Under the pieces are notes generated by a model. It was given only the letters and a program-made list of their open reading frames with translations, was not told where the DNA came from and did no database searches. A stretch of 64,000 nucleotides of DNA, taken from contig JAMPFD010000009.1 of NCBI GenBank assembly GCA_023664625.1, forward strand, positions 1-64,000, read 5' to 3'. A program made the position numbers and the translations under genes. This document shows positions 16,335 to 25,769 of the stretch, one piece after another. The stretch's first letter is position 1. Each line of letters begins with the position of its first letter. The DNA is from Bacillota bacterium. GTDB taxonomy: Bacteria > Bacteroidota > Bacteroidia > Bacteroidales > Bacteroidaceae.

Positions 16335-16676
16335 TTACCTTCTTCTTTGTCCGTTACCGTTCCTTTGCTTTGTCTGCATCTGCCTGAAAGTGGCTTTCTG
16401 CTCTTCTGTCAGAAGCTGTTCAACCTGCTTGTCAAGCTTCTCGCGTTCACCGCGCATCTGCTCCCTTGACTCAGACGTAGTCTCCTTCATCTTCTTCTGG
16501 AACTCTGTGTAAAGAGTCGTTATCTCTTTTGTCTGCTCATCTGTCAGACTAAGCTCGGTTTTCAACTTATTCACCCTGTCTTCAACTGTCATTCTATGAC
16601 GTCCGCCGTTTCTCTGAGCGTTAGCGCAACCGAAACCGAATATGGCCACGGCAGCCAATAATAATACTTTTTTCAT
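16335..16676 (-). CDS. small secreted Spy/CpxP-like helical protein
   Basis: 113 aa from ATG at 16676 (an ATG two codons earlier is possible). A signal peptide MKKVLLLAAVAIFGFGCANAQ is followed by a short all-helical protein: RMTVEDRVNKLKTELSLTDEQTKEITTLYTEF, a charged coiled coil of K/E repeats, then LLTEEQKATFRQMQ and a QRRR end. The two L-T-x-E/D-Q repeats are the LTxxQ signature of Spy/CpxP-type periplasmic chaperones. A periplasmic stress or chaperone role is inferred; small proteins of this sort are common in Bacteroidota and uncharacterised. The Cys near the end of the signal peptide (FGCANA) could alternatively make it a lipoprotein. Confidence 0.7.
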   Translation of the reverse strand: MKKVLLLAAVAIFGFGCANAQRNGGRHRMTVEDRVNKLKTELSLTDEQTKEITTLYTEFQKKMKETTSESREQMRGEREKLDKQVEQLLTEEQKATFRQMQTKQRNGNGQRRR

Positions 16677-16937
16677 TGTCATTCTTTTTTTGATGAAACT
16701 ACTTATTTGACGTACAAACGGGTATTTGGTTTAATGAAGACATCAATTTATCACATTTTTCTTGAAACAATTTACCCCCAAAAGGAATATTCACCATAAA
16801 AAAACATCACAGTAAACGTCCGTGAATCCCCGGCATATTCATTTATGAGCCATGGGCATTCACGGACGTCTTATAAAACTACATGAACTGCACCGCCCGG
16901 CTATCATAAGCCAACAGACGGAAACAGCACACGCTTC

Positions 16938-18536
16938 CTATACCTTTTCCGAGCCAACCATCTGCCTGATGCTACGCCTGACTGTCTTCCATTTAGGGAA
17001 AACGGCAAACGGACGCACGTCTCCATAACTGACAACAATCAGCAACAGAGTCACCAACGCTATGAGAAGCAGCCAGCCATAGATTTCCTTCATTGAAACC
17101 ACAAGAGCCTGCAGCTGTACCATTCCGTAAAGCTGCCCTATAGGCACATGGGCAACCTCCGGGTTGAAATCCACGATATTGGCACTCAGCAGCGCAACGT
17201 TGCTTGCCATTGTGTGCTCCAGCCATTCGCCGATAATGGCAGGACCGAGCGTCGCTCCCATCACTGCCCCCGTAAATCCGTTTATCGTCAGAGCCTGCGG
17301 GAACACCTGGAACGGCAGCCCGCTCTGCACTATGGAGGTCAGGAAGATAATGGAAATTATCACCGATGCCGCGCCACGGAGCACCAGCGGCACAAAGAGC
17401 ATCTCTTTCTCCACTCCATAGTCGATAAAGAAATAGAACCATGCAAGATAGCATGCGGCAAGAAAGAAACCTATCGCCGTCATGGTCTTATACCGCCATT
17501 TGCGCAACGCAAAGGTGCAGTATGTGAACGCACACCCGAGAACAATTCCTACAAGGGCATACCAGTTGAGGTCTATGAGGTTCGTCTCGTCAAATCCGAG
17601 TATGCTTGCCGCGTAACTATGCTCAAAGACATGCTCTGTCGCCATGAGCGTGAAGAACACGAGGTAAATGCCTGTGGCACGCCGTACGTTGCGGTTCTTC
17701 ATGGCACGGAACGATATGTACGGATGATGAAGGAATGTGGCGCGCCACAGATTGATACTCAGAAAGGCTATCCCGAGCAACGTTGCCGCCCTAATCTCCG
17801 CGGCATCCCACCAGTCATAGAAATTTCCGTAGACACAGATAAACGTAAAACTCATCATGAACCCTGCCCACAAAGCGCCGCCTATCCAGTCAATGCCTAT
17901 CAGAGGAAGGAACATCGGCCCACGTACCGGCTTCAGCAACAGCATCACCATGAGAATCATCAGCGCAAGCATTCCCGTCATGACCCAATGCATGTACTCC
18001 CATGCTGTGAAGAAGGCGATATATATCGCTGAGAGTCCGCTCAGCTGTATCACACCGTCAACAAGGAGATAAACATAGCAGAAGAACACTGCCATGTCAC
18101 GTACAGGAGTCAGCCATAACTGTATCGTCGAGTTACAGGCGAGCGTCGCCTGCATCCTGAACCATCCTGCCACGAAGCAGGTTCCGACAAGAACGGGAAC
18201 ACTCGTCGTATAAGCACATATTATGTTTGCCGCTATCAGAACAATTCCCGCACCTATCAGCTGGTTACGGGTGGAGAAACGGAACTTTATACGGAACATC
18301 ACGGCAAAATTGATTGCAAGACCTATCAATGAGGCATAGCCTGCCATGAGTATGTCTTCCTGCATCAAAGCCGTTGAGCCGACCATGTCCGACACGGCGG
18401 CGAGATACACTCCTCCCGAAGAGAACTGTATTATCAGCACGAAGAGAATGAACAGCCACGGCTTCAGCCGCCGCGGAACGAAATCGGGAACGTCATGAAT
18501 GTCAAACGGTCCCTGCGGAGCATGCCAGTCTGCCAT
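16938..18536 (-). CDS. MFS efflux transporter, EmrB/DHA2-like
   Basis: 532 aa with about 14 hydrophobic segments, the DHA2 arrangement, but divergent from EmrB. The N-terminal cytoplasmic segment has IHDVPDFVPRRLKPW; helix 1 starts at FILFVLIIQFSSGGVYLAAVSD. Basic loops (MFRIKFRFSTRNQ, RKWRYKT) fit the positive-inside rule, and the C-terminus is basic and cytoplasmic. It is the inner-membrane pump of a tripartite system: one base separates it from the HlyD adaptor, which overlaps the TolC gene. Likely substrates are hydrophobic toxins, bile acids, fatty acids or drugs, but sequence alone does not tell. Confidence 0.85.
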   Translation of the reverse strand: MADWHAPQGPFDIHDVPDFVPRRLKPWLFILFVLIIQFSSGGVYLAAVSDMVGSTALMQEDILMAGYASLIGLAINFAVMFRIKFRFSTRNQLIGAGIVLIAANIICAYTTSVPVLVGTCFVAGWFRMQATLACNSTIQLWLTPVRDMAVFFCYVYLLVDGVIQLSGLSAIYIAFFTAWEYMHWVMTGMLALMILMVMLLLKPVRGPMFLPLIGIDWIGGALWAGFMMSFTFICVYGNFYDWWDAAEIRAATLLGIAFLSINLWRATFLHHPYISFRAMKNRNVRRATGIYLVFFTLMATEHVFEHSYAASILGFDETNLIDLNWYALVGIVLGCAFTYCTFALRKWRYKTMTAIGFFLAACYLAWFYFFIDYGVEKEMLFVPLVLRGAASVIISIIFLTSIVQSGLPFQVFPQALTINGFTGAVMGATLGPAIIGEWLEHTMASNVALLSANIVDFNPEVAHVPIGQLYGMVQLQALVVSMKEIYGWLLLIALVTLLLIVVSYGDVRPFAVFPKWKTVRRSIRQMVGSEKV

Positions 18537-18537
18537 A

Positions 18538-19572
18538 TCAGTACTTCACGCTACATTCCACATTCATGCCCGTACTGAGACGTGCCATGTCTTCCGGCTT
18601 GTTGCTTGGCGAGAATTCTATTCGTACGGGAATGCGCTGACGCACCTTTACGAAATTTCCTGCGGAATTGTCCTGCGGAATAAGGGAAAGTGATGCTCCG
18701 GTAGCCTTGGAGAGCGACTTCACTGTTCCTGTGAACACCACTCCTGGTACGGCATCAACTTTTATCTCCACCATGCTGCCGGGAGCAATATGGCGCAGTT
18801 GTGTTTCCTTGTAGTTCGCCGTCACCCAGACATCATCATCGGCAACAACGTCAAGCAGTGTCTGTCCCGGCTGGACGAGCTGCCCCTCCTGTATTTCCTT
18901 GCGTGAGGCGTAGCCGTCACAAGGGGCGACAATCACGGTATAGCTGAGATTCAGCTCTGCCGTCTCCAGTAAAGCCTTGGCAAGCTCTATGCCGGCATCC
19001 GACTGCGAGATGCGCTGACGGTTGACATCGACAACGGAAGAAGTGGCGGAACGCTGACGGGCAAGCATCTCGTAGCGTGCTTTCTTGGCCTCATAGTCCG
19101 TCTTCGCACCGTCATACTGCTGACGCGTCACCGCATCCCGGGCAAGCAGTTTTTCATATCTTGCCAGATCCGTGGCAGCATTGTCCATAAGAACCTTTGC
19201 CTCTGCAACGGATGCCTCACTGACAGCGACATTGGCAGAAGCGGAGGCGACAGTCCTGTCCGCCACCCCACGGCCTGCAAGGGCATTACGGTAATCGGCA
19301 TTGGCACGGGCAACATTGAGACGCATGTCGGCATCATCGATTATAACAAGCGTGTCACCTTTCCTGACTTTCTGATACTCATTGAAACGAATTTCCTTGA
19401 TATAGCCCTGCACACGGCTGTTGACCGGCACTATCTGACGGCGCACCTGTGCATTGTCGGTGAACTCAACGTTGCCGAGATGGACAAACTTGCTGCCTAC
19501 CCACAATGCTGCGGCTGCGACAACGGCGATGGTTACTGTATAGGAGAGTATCTTTTTGCTGCGGTGTTTCAT
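18538..19572 (-). CDS. HlyD/EmrA-family membrane fusion protein
   Basis: 344 aa. One N-terminal membrane helix (ILSYTVTIAVVAAAALWVGS), then a biotinyl-lipoyl half (VNSRVQGYIKEIRFNEYQKVRKGDTLVIID), a long alanine-rich coiled-coil hairpin (about residues 75-190), the second lipoyl half (TVIVAPCDGYASRKEIQEGQLVQPGQTLL) and a beta-barrel domain ending in LSTGMNVECSVKY. It bridges the MFS pump and the outer-membrane TolC partner. Its ATG overlaps the tolC-like stop by 4 bases (ATGA), and its own stop is one base from the MFS start, so the three are one operon. Confidence 0.92.
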   Translation of the reverse strand: MKHRSKKILSYTVTIAVVAAAALWVGSKFVHLGNVEFTDNAQVRRQIVPVNSRVQGYIKEIRFNEYQKVRKGDTLVIIDDADMRLNVARANADYRNALAGRGVADRTVASASANVAVSEASVAEAKVLMDNAATDLARYEKLLARDAVTRQQYDGAKTDYEAKKARYEMLARQRSATSSVVDVNRQRISQSDAGIELAKALLETAELNLSYTVIVAPCDGYASRKEIQEGQLVQPGQTLLDVVADDDVWVTANYKETQLRHIAPGSMVEIKVDAVPGVVFTGTVKSLSKATGASLSLIPQDNSAGNFVKVRQRIPVRIEFSPSNKPEDMARLSTGMNVECSVKY

Positions 19573-20882
19573 ATTTTTCCAGTAGTGAATAATAGTTTAT
19601 AATAATAGTAGATGATGTTTATACGGGCATTGACAAGCTGTTGCTCTGCATCGAGTTTGGCATTCGCCGCGTCAAGCATGTCGGTAATCAGTGCCATGTC
19701 GGCTGAATAGCGGGTCTCTATAGTACGGTAGTTGCGCTCGGCGAGCTCCGCTCCCTTGATGCGGGTCTTGAGTTCTTCATAGGCCTCAAGATAGCGTACG
19801 TGATCGGCCTTCACAGAGAGGGAGACATTCTCCTCTGCGGCAGCAAGCTCCTCAACAGCCTTTTTCGTGGCTGCCCGGCTCTTTGCCAGGGACTTGCTGC
19901 TCTTATATAAGGAGGATATGTTATAACTGATACCGACACCGACATACCAATAACTCAGATTACGGTCTATCGGAGGTATCTCAACAAGGATAGGCCCGTC
20001 CATGGTCCATGCCGCCTGCAGTCCTACCTTCGGCCTGCGTTCTGCACGCACAAGGTCCTCTGCCTTGCGGCTCATGTCCACACCTGAGCGTGCAAGGCTC
20101 AATGACGGGGAGTTTACCGTTGCTTCCTGCTGCCACCAATACGCGTTCTCCGCAGGAAGTGAGCGTGAGAGAATTGACGAATCCGGCACGATGACCGTCC
20201 CGTCAGGAAGTCCTGCCGTAGTGACAAGGTTGGAGTTCAGAATTTCAAGGGTATTGTTTATCCTTACAAGCTGGAGCTCAAGATTGGAGAGAAGGAGCTC
20301 ATAACGCGTGATGTCATTCTGCAGGACTGTTCCCTGCTCGTGACGTGCACGAATCTCTTCCAGTACTTTTCGGGCGGCGGTGATATTACCTTCCACGACA
20401 TGTCGCAGATTGGTGTACTTGTAAATATCCAGATAGAAGCCGGCAAGGCTGAAACGGATATTGTCCCGCTGAAAGTCTGCGGCATAACGTGCTGCAGTGG
20501 TTTTCAGCTCGGCAAGTTCTATGGCGCGTGTCATTGCCCCGCCGGTATAAACAGGCTGAGTGACATTCACGGACACACCTGTGCCGAGATGCGGAATCGG
20601 CGCCCGCTGATAATCACTGAAATCACGCTTGGTCGTGAAACCGTCACCAATATAGCTGACAGACAGCGACGCATTGATGTCCGGCAGACGACCGGAACGT
20701 GCGACAGCAGCCGCACGCTCTGCTTCGTCCTGCGCGGAAAAGGAAGGCCGGAGCTGCGCACTGTTTGCCTCGGCGGTCTTGAAAATCTCTTCCAAGGTTA
20801 TCACCGACTGACCGTAAGAGCGCACTCCACCGCTCAACAAGGTCACGGCAAGCAACCCTGTGAGCAATCGAAGATTGTTCAT
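19569..20882 (-). CDS. TolC-family outer membrane efflux protein
   Basis: 437 aa. Signal peptide MNNLRLLTGLLAVTLLSGGVRSYGQ, then two OEP repeats typical of TolC trimers: first repeat with FKTAEANSAQLRPSFSAQDEAERAAAVARSGRLPDINASLS, YTGGAMTRAIELAELK; second repeat from about residue 240 with RRPKVGLQAAWTMDG and a coiled coil ending RYSADMALITDMLDAANAKLDAEQQLVNARINI. It forms the outer-membrane channel of the pump encoded downstream. First gene of the operon; a -7 box TAATTTTG at 21087-21094 gives a leader of about 200 nt. Confidence 0.92.
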   Translation of the reverse strand: MNNLRLLTGLLAVTLLSGGVRSYGQSVITLEEIFKTAEANSAQLRPSFSAQDEAERAAAVARSGRLPDINASLSVSYIGDGFTTKRDFSDYQRAPIPHLGTGVSVNVTQPVYTGGAMTRAIELAELKTTAARYAADFQRDNIRFSLAGFYLDIYKYTNLRHVVEGNITAARKVLEEIRARHEQGTVLQNDITRYELLLSNLELQLVRINNTLEILNSNLVTTAGLPDGTVIVPDSSILSRSLPAENAYWWQQEATVNSPSLSLARSGVDMSRKAEDLVRAERRPKVGLQAAWTMDGPILVEIPPIDRNLSYWYVGVGISYNISSLYKSSKSLAKSRAATKKAVEELAAAEENVSLSVKADHVRYLEAYEELKTRIKGAELAERNYRTIETRYSADMALITDMLDAANAKLDAEQQLVNARINIIYYYYKLLFTTGKI

Positions 20883-21086
20883 GTTTTTTTTGTATTTAAA
20901 TAATGTAACAGATTTATTCAGCTCGGAAAAAACGGCTGAATATGACTCGCTAAAACATTAGAGTCAGAGAGGAAGCTGTACTTTTCCAGTTCTCCAAATG
21001 TCCCCAGCTTCTCAAAGGAACGTTAATGGCAATAAATACACTTGCTGTTCTATTCATACAAAAGCAACTCTTTATGAATTGCTCTG

Positions 21087-21094
21087 CAAAATTA
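21087..21094 (-). promoter_or_regulatory. -7 box upstream of the efflux operon
   Basis: TAATTTTG on the minus strand about 205 bases before the TolC ATG; the -33 region has no clear TTTG, compatible with regulated expression. The rest of 20883-21280 shows no gene. Confidence 0.5.
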
Positions 21095-21280
21095 CTCATT
21101 TTTTTTGACATGACAGATGGCTTTGGAATCTTTTTTGGATTAAACCGTGAAAAAAAATTGACATCGGGCAAGACTAACAAACACAGCTTTCGCTCCGCAT
21201 CAAAAATAAGACCACACAACATCGGCAATGGTAAAACATTGTACTACAGTATATTACACAAACCGCGCAACACTCACAAA

Positions 21281-21363
21281 CAAACCGTTACCTTTTGTAT
21301 TGCAAATCGTTATCTTTTGTATGGTAAACCGTAACCTTTCGTCATACAAAAGGTTACGGTTTG
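21281..21363. repeat. GTTACC/GGTAAC palindrome cluster 1
   Basis: Four arms built on CCGTTACCTTTTG or its complement within 83 bp: two plus-oriented in a row, then an inverted pair AAACCGTAACCTTTCGT...ACAAAAGGTTACGGTTT that can fold into a long hairpin. The same arms recur at 33909-33993 and 53229-53362, always between genes. Confidence 0.75.
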
Positions 21364-21400
21364 TGTTCCTGAACATTATACAATGAAAAATGATGAGCAT

Positions 21401-21457
21401 AAAAAAGACCACAAACTACTATGCTCCAAATTATTCCTCACATAGCAATTCGTGGCC
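21401..21457 (-). terminator. terminator of pfkA
   Basis: On the minus strand GGCCACGAATTGCTATG pairs imperfectly (about 12 of 17) with CATAGTAGTTTGTGGTC and is followed immediately by TTTTTT. It lies about 140 bp past the pfkA stop codon. Confidence 0.65.
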
Positions 21458-21598
21458 TGTATGTCATATCAGCCTCTATTCCATGAGAAGCCATTCTGCC
21501 TATATTCAACGTCTATGGTTACGGCAATAGCCTAAAAAAAATCCATCATTATACCGGGAAAGAAGCCTACGCCTGTCTCATGACGATGAAATCCCGAA

Positions 21599-22576
21599 TC
21601 ATATTGAAAGTTCCTCAAGAACCTTTATGAGTTTTTTGTCAAAAGGTTTGTCGGAGCGTATTGCTTCTGACAGCGGCACATAGACGACCTCGTTGTTACG
21701 GACACCTACCATTACATTGCGCTGCCCCTGCATTATGGCCTCTATGGCACCTACGCCGGTGCGTGAGGCAAGGATGCGGTCGCGGGCTGTAGGTGTACCG
21801 CCACGCTGCAGATGGCCGAGGATGGAGACACGCACATCATAGTCTGGGAACTCGTTCTTCACACGGTCGGCATAGTACATGGCACCGCACTTGGGAGATT
21901 CGGAGACAATGACGATACAGGACTTCTTTGACTTGCGTATGCCCCGCTTCATGAACTCTGCCAACTGGTCAACATCGGTTGACTCTTCCGGAATGATTGC
22001 GGCTTCAGCACCACAGGCTATGGCTGAGTTCTGGGCAAGAAAACCTGCATCACGTCCCATGACCTCGACAAAAAAGATGCGTTCATGGCTCTGAGCAGTG
22101 TCACGGATGCGGTCGACACATTCCATGATGGTGTTCATGGTTGTATCATATCCGATTGTGTTGTCTGTACCATAGAGGTCGTTGTCTATGGTGCCTGGCA
22201 GTCCGATGCAACAGACATCAAACTTACGTGCAAAGTCCATGGCACCTGTAAGTGAGCCGTTACCGCCAATAACGACAAGAGCATCAATACCCTCCTTGAC
22301 GAGAATCTCGTAGGCTTTCTGCTGTCCCTCTTCGGTAGTAAACTCCTTTGAGCGTGCTGTTTTAAGGATTGTACCACCCATGCCAATAATGCCAGAGACA
22401 TTCTCGGTGGTGAACGGTCTTATCTCTCCATTGATAAGTCCCTCGTAACCGCGGTAGATGGCTTTTATGCTGAAGCCGTTGGAGATTCCCGCACGTGTGA
22501 CGGCACGTATGGCAGCGTTCATTCCCGGGGCATCGCCTCCGGATGTCATAATACCAATAGTCTTAATCTTTGCCAT
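21599..22576 (-). CDS. pfkA: ATP-dependent 6-phosphofructokinase family protein
   Basis: 325 aa, standard bacterial PfkA length. Glycine-rich nucleotide loop [14 protein letters not shown] (11-24), catalytic [19 protein letters not shown] (127-145), substrate-binding MGRDAGFLA and the C-terminal [13 protein letters not shown]. The nucleotide/Mg motif reads GGNGS (104-108) where E. coli PfkA has GGDGS, so the Mg-coordinating Asp is Asn; the following Gly that favours ATP over PPi is kept. It phosphorylates fructose-6-phosphate in glycolysis. It is downstream of nhaD with a 128-bp gap and has its own terminator. Confidence 0.93.
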   Translation of the reverse strand: MAKIKTIGIMTSGGDAPGMNAAIRAVTRAGISNGFSIKAIYRGYEGLINGEIRPFTTENVSGIIGMGGTILKTARSKEFTTEEGQQKAYEILVKEGIDALVVIGGNGSLTGAMDFARKFDVCCIGLPGTIDNDLYGTDNTIGYDTTMNTIMECVDRIRDTAQSHERIFFVEVMGRDAGFLAQNSAIACGAEAAIIPEESTDVDQLAEFMKRGIRKSKKSCIVIVSESPKCGAMYYADRVKNEFPDYDVRVSILGHLQRGGTPTARDRILASRTGVGAIEAIMQGQRNVMVGVRNNEVVYVPLSEAIRSDKPFDKKLIKVLEELSI

Positions 22577-22704
22577 ATTATTCCGGTTTTTAAGTTATTT
22601 AAGTAAGAGCATATTCTAAATTAAAGTTCGTCAGCCATGGGCGAATGCCGTCAGTTCATGCCCCGGAGCGTTTCCTGGCATATTCGGAATGCATACAGGA
22701 TGCA

Positions 22705-24084
22705 TCAGAAACAGAGGGCTTCTGCTATGAGGACAAGAAGACCAAGGAGTGCTCCCACAAACATCTTCGGTGCGAAATGCCTGGCATACCAGCCGATTGT
22801 TGTGGTGTTCATGGAGAAAAGTGCAAGACCTGACAGGGAACCTATGCCGAAGATTGTACCGCCGACGGCTGTGGCATAGGCAATAAGTATCCAGTACTCA
22901 CCGTTCGTCATGAACTCAGCCGTGCCGCCGATGCTGTGCATTGAAAGGAATGCCGTTGCCGTGGCGAAGGAGTCCAAGGCAAGACTGACCACTGAGGCCA
23001 TTAGCGGTGCAAGGAACAAGCTCCATGTCTCGCCAAGAGTATCAAGACAGAGACTGCCAAGCCAGGTGCTCGCCCCTGTCTCCACAAGTACACCCATCAT
23101 AAGCATTACGCCCATGATGAAGAGCATCATCTGGAGCATTCCGTTGTGCATAGTCCGTGAGGCATTGCGCTGCGTCATACGATTTGCCGCAAGAAGCTTA
23201 TGGTTGAATGTCTCATTGACTATGGAAAGGAGGGCAAGAACACAGAGCGCTCCGACAAAAGGGGACAGCTTGGTGATGTCGCGGAATGTCGGTATGAACC
23301 ACAGTCCGCCTATTCCGAAGAAAAACATGGCAACACGCTGCCATGTTGTGAGACGCGTATCATCACCCCTATATGGGAGAGTGACACGTTCGAGATCAAC
23401 ACGTTCCGGAAGTTTCTGAGACATAAGGAATGTCGGCACAGCCCATGCAACGAGGCACGGCAATGCCATCCATGCGGAAAAATGGCTTGGCGTAACGGCT
23501 CCCATGTTCCAAAGAAGAAGTCCGTTAGGGTCACCTATGACGGTCAATGCTCCTCCGATGTTGGCACTAAGCACTATGACAGGACCGAAAACAGCCCTCT
23601 GACGCCTGTTGGGAAGCATCTTGTGCATCATGACAAGCATCATTGTAGTGACAGTAAGGTTATCCATATTGGCACTGAGGAAGAATGTCAGCACTGCCAT
23701 AGACCACAACAGACGCCTGCTGTTGCGAGTCTTTATCCATTGAGGGAAGAAATCGAAGCAGCCATTATTGTCCAAAATTTCAATAATGGTCATCGTAGAC
23801 ATGAGGAAAAGGACAATCTCCGATGCCTTGCCTACATATTTTATGAAAATGTTTGATGCTATATACTCTTTCACTGCGACGCTGTTGGCTGTGGCACCGC
23901 ACAGGAAAGACATATAGTCTGTGGAATGTTGCGCCATGACAAAGTCTGAGCCGAAACAAATATACAATACCCATCCGACCGTGCCGGCAAAGACTGCCAA
24001 GGCGGCTTTGTTGACAGAAGTCTTGGGAGTGACGGCAATCAAGATGAATGCCAGAAGGATAAATACGGCTATAACTATTGTCAT
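22705..24084 (-). CDS. nhaD: NhaD-type sodium:proton antiporter
   Basis: 459 aa with about 12 hydrophobic segments in the ArsB/NhaD (ion transporter superfamily) fold. Family landmarks: FLMSTMTIIEILDNNGCFDF in the middle of the first half, FFLSANMDNLTVTTMMLVMMHKM with an intramembrane Asp-Asn, VIVLSANIGGALTVIGDPNGLLLW (the conserved N-x-G-G-x-x-T-x-x-G-D-P motif) and SVVSLALDSFATATAFLS near the end. It exchanges cytoplasmic sodium or lithium for protons at the inner membrane. The start at the GTG/ATG-like MTIVIAVFILLAF puts helix 1 at the extreme N-terminus, as usual. Confidence 0.88.
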   Translation of the reverse strand: MTIVIAVFILLAFILIAVTPKTSVNKAALAVFAGTVGWVLYICFGSDFVMAQHSTDYMSFLCGATANSVAVKEYIASNIFIKYVGKASEIVLFLMSTMTIIEILDNNGCFDFFPQWIKTRNSRRLLWSMAVLTFFLSANMDNLTVTTMMLVMMHKMLPNRRQRAVFGPVIVLSANIGGALTVIGDPNGLLLWNMGAVTPSHFSAWMALPCLVAWAVPTFLMSQKLPERVDLERVTLPYRGDDTRLTTWQRVAMFFFGIGGLWFIPTFRDITKLSPFVGALCVLALLSIVNETFNHKLLAANRMTQRNASRTMHNGMLQMMLFIMGVMLMMGVLVETGASTWLGSLCLDTLGETWSLFLAPLMASVVSLALDSFATATAFLSMHSIGGTAEFMTNGEYWILIAYATAVGGTIFGIGSLSGLALFSMNTTTIGWYARHFAPKMFVGALLGLLVLIAEALCF

Positions 24085-24098
24085 GGTCTTGTCTGATT

Positions 24099-24128
24099 AT
24101 GATATGCCTACAATAAAGGCTATATCAT
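24099..24128 (-). terminator. hairpin between thyA and nhaD
   Basis: ATGATATAGCC and GGCATATCAT pair around a 9-base AT-rich loop, 29 bases past the thyA stop codon and just before the nhaD start. Terminator or 5' structure of nhaD; no clear U-run. Confidence 0.35.
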
Positions 24129-24156
24129 TTCACGAAATAAAAGATGCTCTCTCACT

Positions 24157-24951
24157 CTATACGCTCACCGTCGCCTTGATATGCGGCCATGGGTCATAGT
24201 CCACAAGTTCAAAGTCCTCATATCTGAAAGAGAAAATATCCTTGACATCCGGATTGATTCTCATCTTCGGCAACGCACGGGGTGTACGTGTCAACTGTAG
24301 CTTTGCCTGTTCAAGATGATTGAGGTAAAGATGTGTGTCACCGGTAGTATGGACAAATTCCCCGCACTGCAGGCCGGAAACCTGTGCCATCATCTGCAGC
24401 AGAAGTGCATAACTGGCAATATTGAACGGCACACCGAGGAATGTGTCTGCCGACCGCTGGTACAACTGCAGTGACAGTCTGCCGTCGGCTACGTAGAACT
24501 GAAAAAGACAATGGCATGGGGGAAGAGCCATCTGTTCTATCTCCGCAGGATTCCATGCACTGACAAGCATGCGGCGGGAATCCGGAGTATGGAGAATCAT
24601 ATCCGCCACCTGACGTATCTGGTCTATGGTTCCTCCTTGATAATCCGGCCAGGAACGCCATTGATGTCCATAGACAGGACCAAGTTCTCCGTCCTCATCT
24701 GCCCATTCGTTCCATATACGTACTCCGTTTTCCTGCAGATATTTGATGTTTGTACTGCCAGTGAGAAACCACAGCAGCTCATGAATGATACTCTTAAGAT
24801 GCAGCTTCTTTGTCGTAAGGAGAGGGAACCCCTCACTCATGTCAAAGCGCATCTGATGGCCGAAAACGGACTTCGTACCTGTCCCGGTACGGTCAGTCTT
24901 GACCACACCATCCTTCATAATTCTGTCAAGCAGTTCGAGATACTGTTTCAT
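24157..24951 (-). CDS. thyA: thymidylate synthase
   Basis: 264 aa, same length as E. coli ThyA and colinear with it. [18 protein letters not shown] at the start, the substrate loop, catalytic Cys146 in [30 protein letters not shown] (nucleotide binding, with Arg-Ser) and HLYLNHLEQ at the folate site. It converts dUMP to dTMP with methylene-tetrahydrofolate. No dihydrofolate reductase gene follows, unlike the common thyA-folA arrangement. Its ATG overlaps the stop of the PorT-like gene by 4 bases, so the two are translationally coupled despite unrelated functions. Confidence 0.97.
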   Translation of the reverse strand: MKQYLELLDRIMKDGVVKTDRTGTGTKSVFGHQMRFDMSEGFPLLTTKKLHLKSIIHELLWFLTGSTNIKYLQENGVRIWNEWADEDGELGPVYGHQWRSWPDYQGGTIDQIRQVADMILHTPDSRRMLVSAWNPAEIEQMALPPCHCLFQFYVADGRLSLQLYQRSADTFLGVPFNIASYALLLQMMAQVSGLQCGEFVHTTGDTHLYLNHLEQAKLQLTRTPRALPKMRINPDVKDIFSFRYEDFELVDYDPWPHIKATVSV

Positions 24952-25754
24952 TTTTTACGTTTTGCGTTCTTTGTACGTATAATGTCAAATAGGTATGTTG
25001 CCTTGAACACTATATTATTGTGATTGGACCGTGAGAAATGGTCTTGCTTTGAATCGCCATAAATATTGCCGAGACCATAGTAATAGCGTGCCTCCAAAGC
25101 AATATGCCCTGCCCTTTTCAGGGACAGTTCCAGACCGAGACCTGCCGTAATGCCGAAGTCAAACTTGTTCTCCACCGGCATTGAATCCTGAGCACACTCA
25201 AGACTGACTCTCTCCGGGTCTGTCTTCAAAGCATCCTCATACCTGAAATTGGTCTTTGATGTCTCTGAAAGCATAAAGCCGAACTGAGGTCCCATGTTAA
25301 GAAAGAACTTTACTCCTTTCTCTTCTCTGCCCCATCCGAGATGGGCAAGGAGAGGAATCTGTATATAAGAGATTGTACGCTGGTATGCCGCCGGTTCGCC
25401 TTGATGGTCTCCTACCTGCAGGATACACGGAAGACCATTGATGCTTTCAATACGGTCTTTCCATCCAAGCTCGGCATAATTGACTTCCATCTGTATCGCA
25501 CAGATGGTGTTAAAATACTTCTCGCATGTATAACGCGCCGTAAAACCGAAGTTCATGCCTCCAAGCATATCTTGCGGGACACTGCTCTCGAAGGCTATTT
25601 TATTGAGCTGATAACCACCGTTGAATCCTATGGCAAAATCATTACGATAGTCTCCAACCTGTGCTTCAGCATGAAGAGGAAAGGACAGCAAATGCAGAGT
25701 CGTGAGTGCCACAACACTTAAATACCGCCTGTATGTCCTCAGAAAGTTCTTCAT
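24948..25754 (-). CDS. PorT-family outer membrane beta-barrel protein
   Basis: 268 aa. Signal peptide ending ...FPLHAEAQ, then alternating hydrophobic strands of an eight-stranded-type barrel: [81 protein letters not shown]. This pattern is the PorT / outer membrane beta-barrel domain, widespread in Bacteroidota; some members assist type IX secretion. Role here unknown. It overlaps thyA by 4 bases and lies 15 bp after the LysM/periplasmic-binding gene, suggesting that both envelope proteins and ThyA share a message. Confidence 0.82.
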   Translation of the reverse strand: MKNFLRTYRRYLSVVALTTLHLLSFPLHAEAQVGDYRNDFAIGFNGGYQLNKIAFESSVPQDMLGGMNFGFTARYTCEKYFNTICAIQMEVNYAELGWKDRIESINGLPCILQVGDHQGEPAAYQRTISYIQIPLLAHLGWGREEKGVKFFLNMGPQFGFMLSETSKTNFRYEDALKTDPERVSLECAQDSMPVENKFDFGITAGLGLELSLKRAGHIALEARYYYGLGNIYGDSKQDHFSRSNHNNIVFKATYLFDIIRTKNAKRKK

Positions 25755-25769
25755 CCCTATATTTCTGTC

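Noticed and set aside
17148..18032. 294-codon plus-strand frame inside the MFS gene
   Set aside because: Antisense to a clear transporter with conserved helices; no recognisable product.
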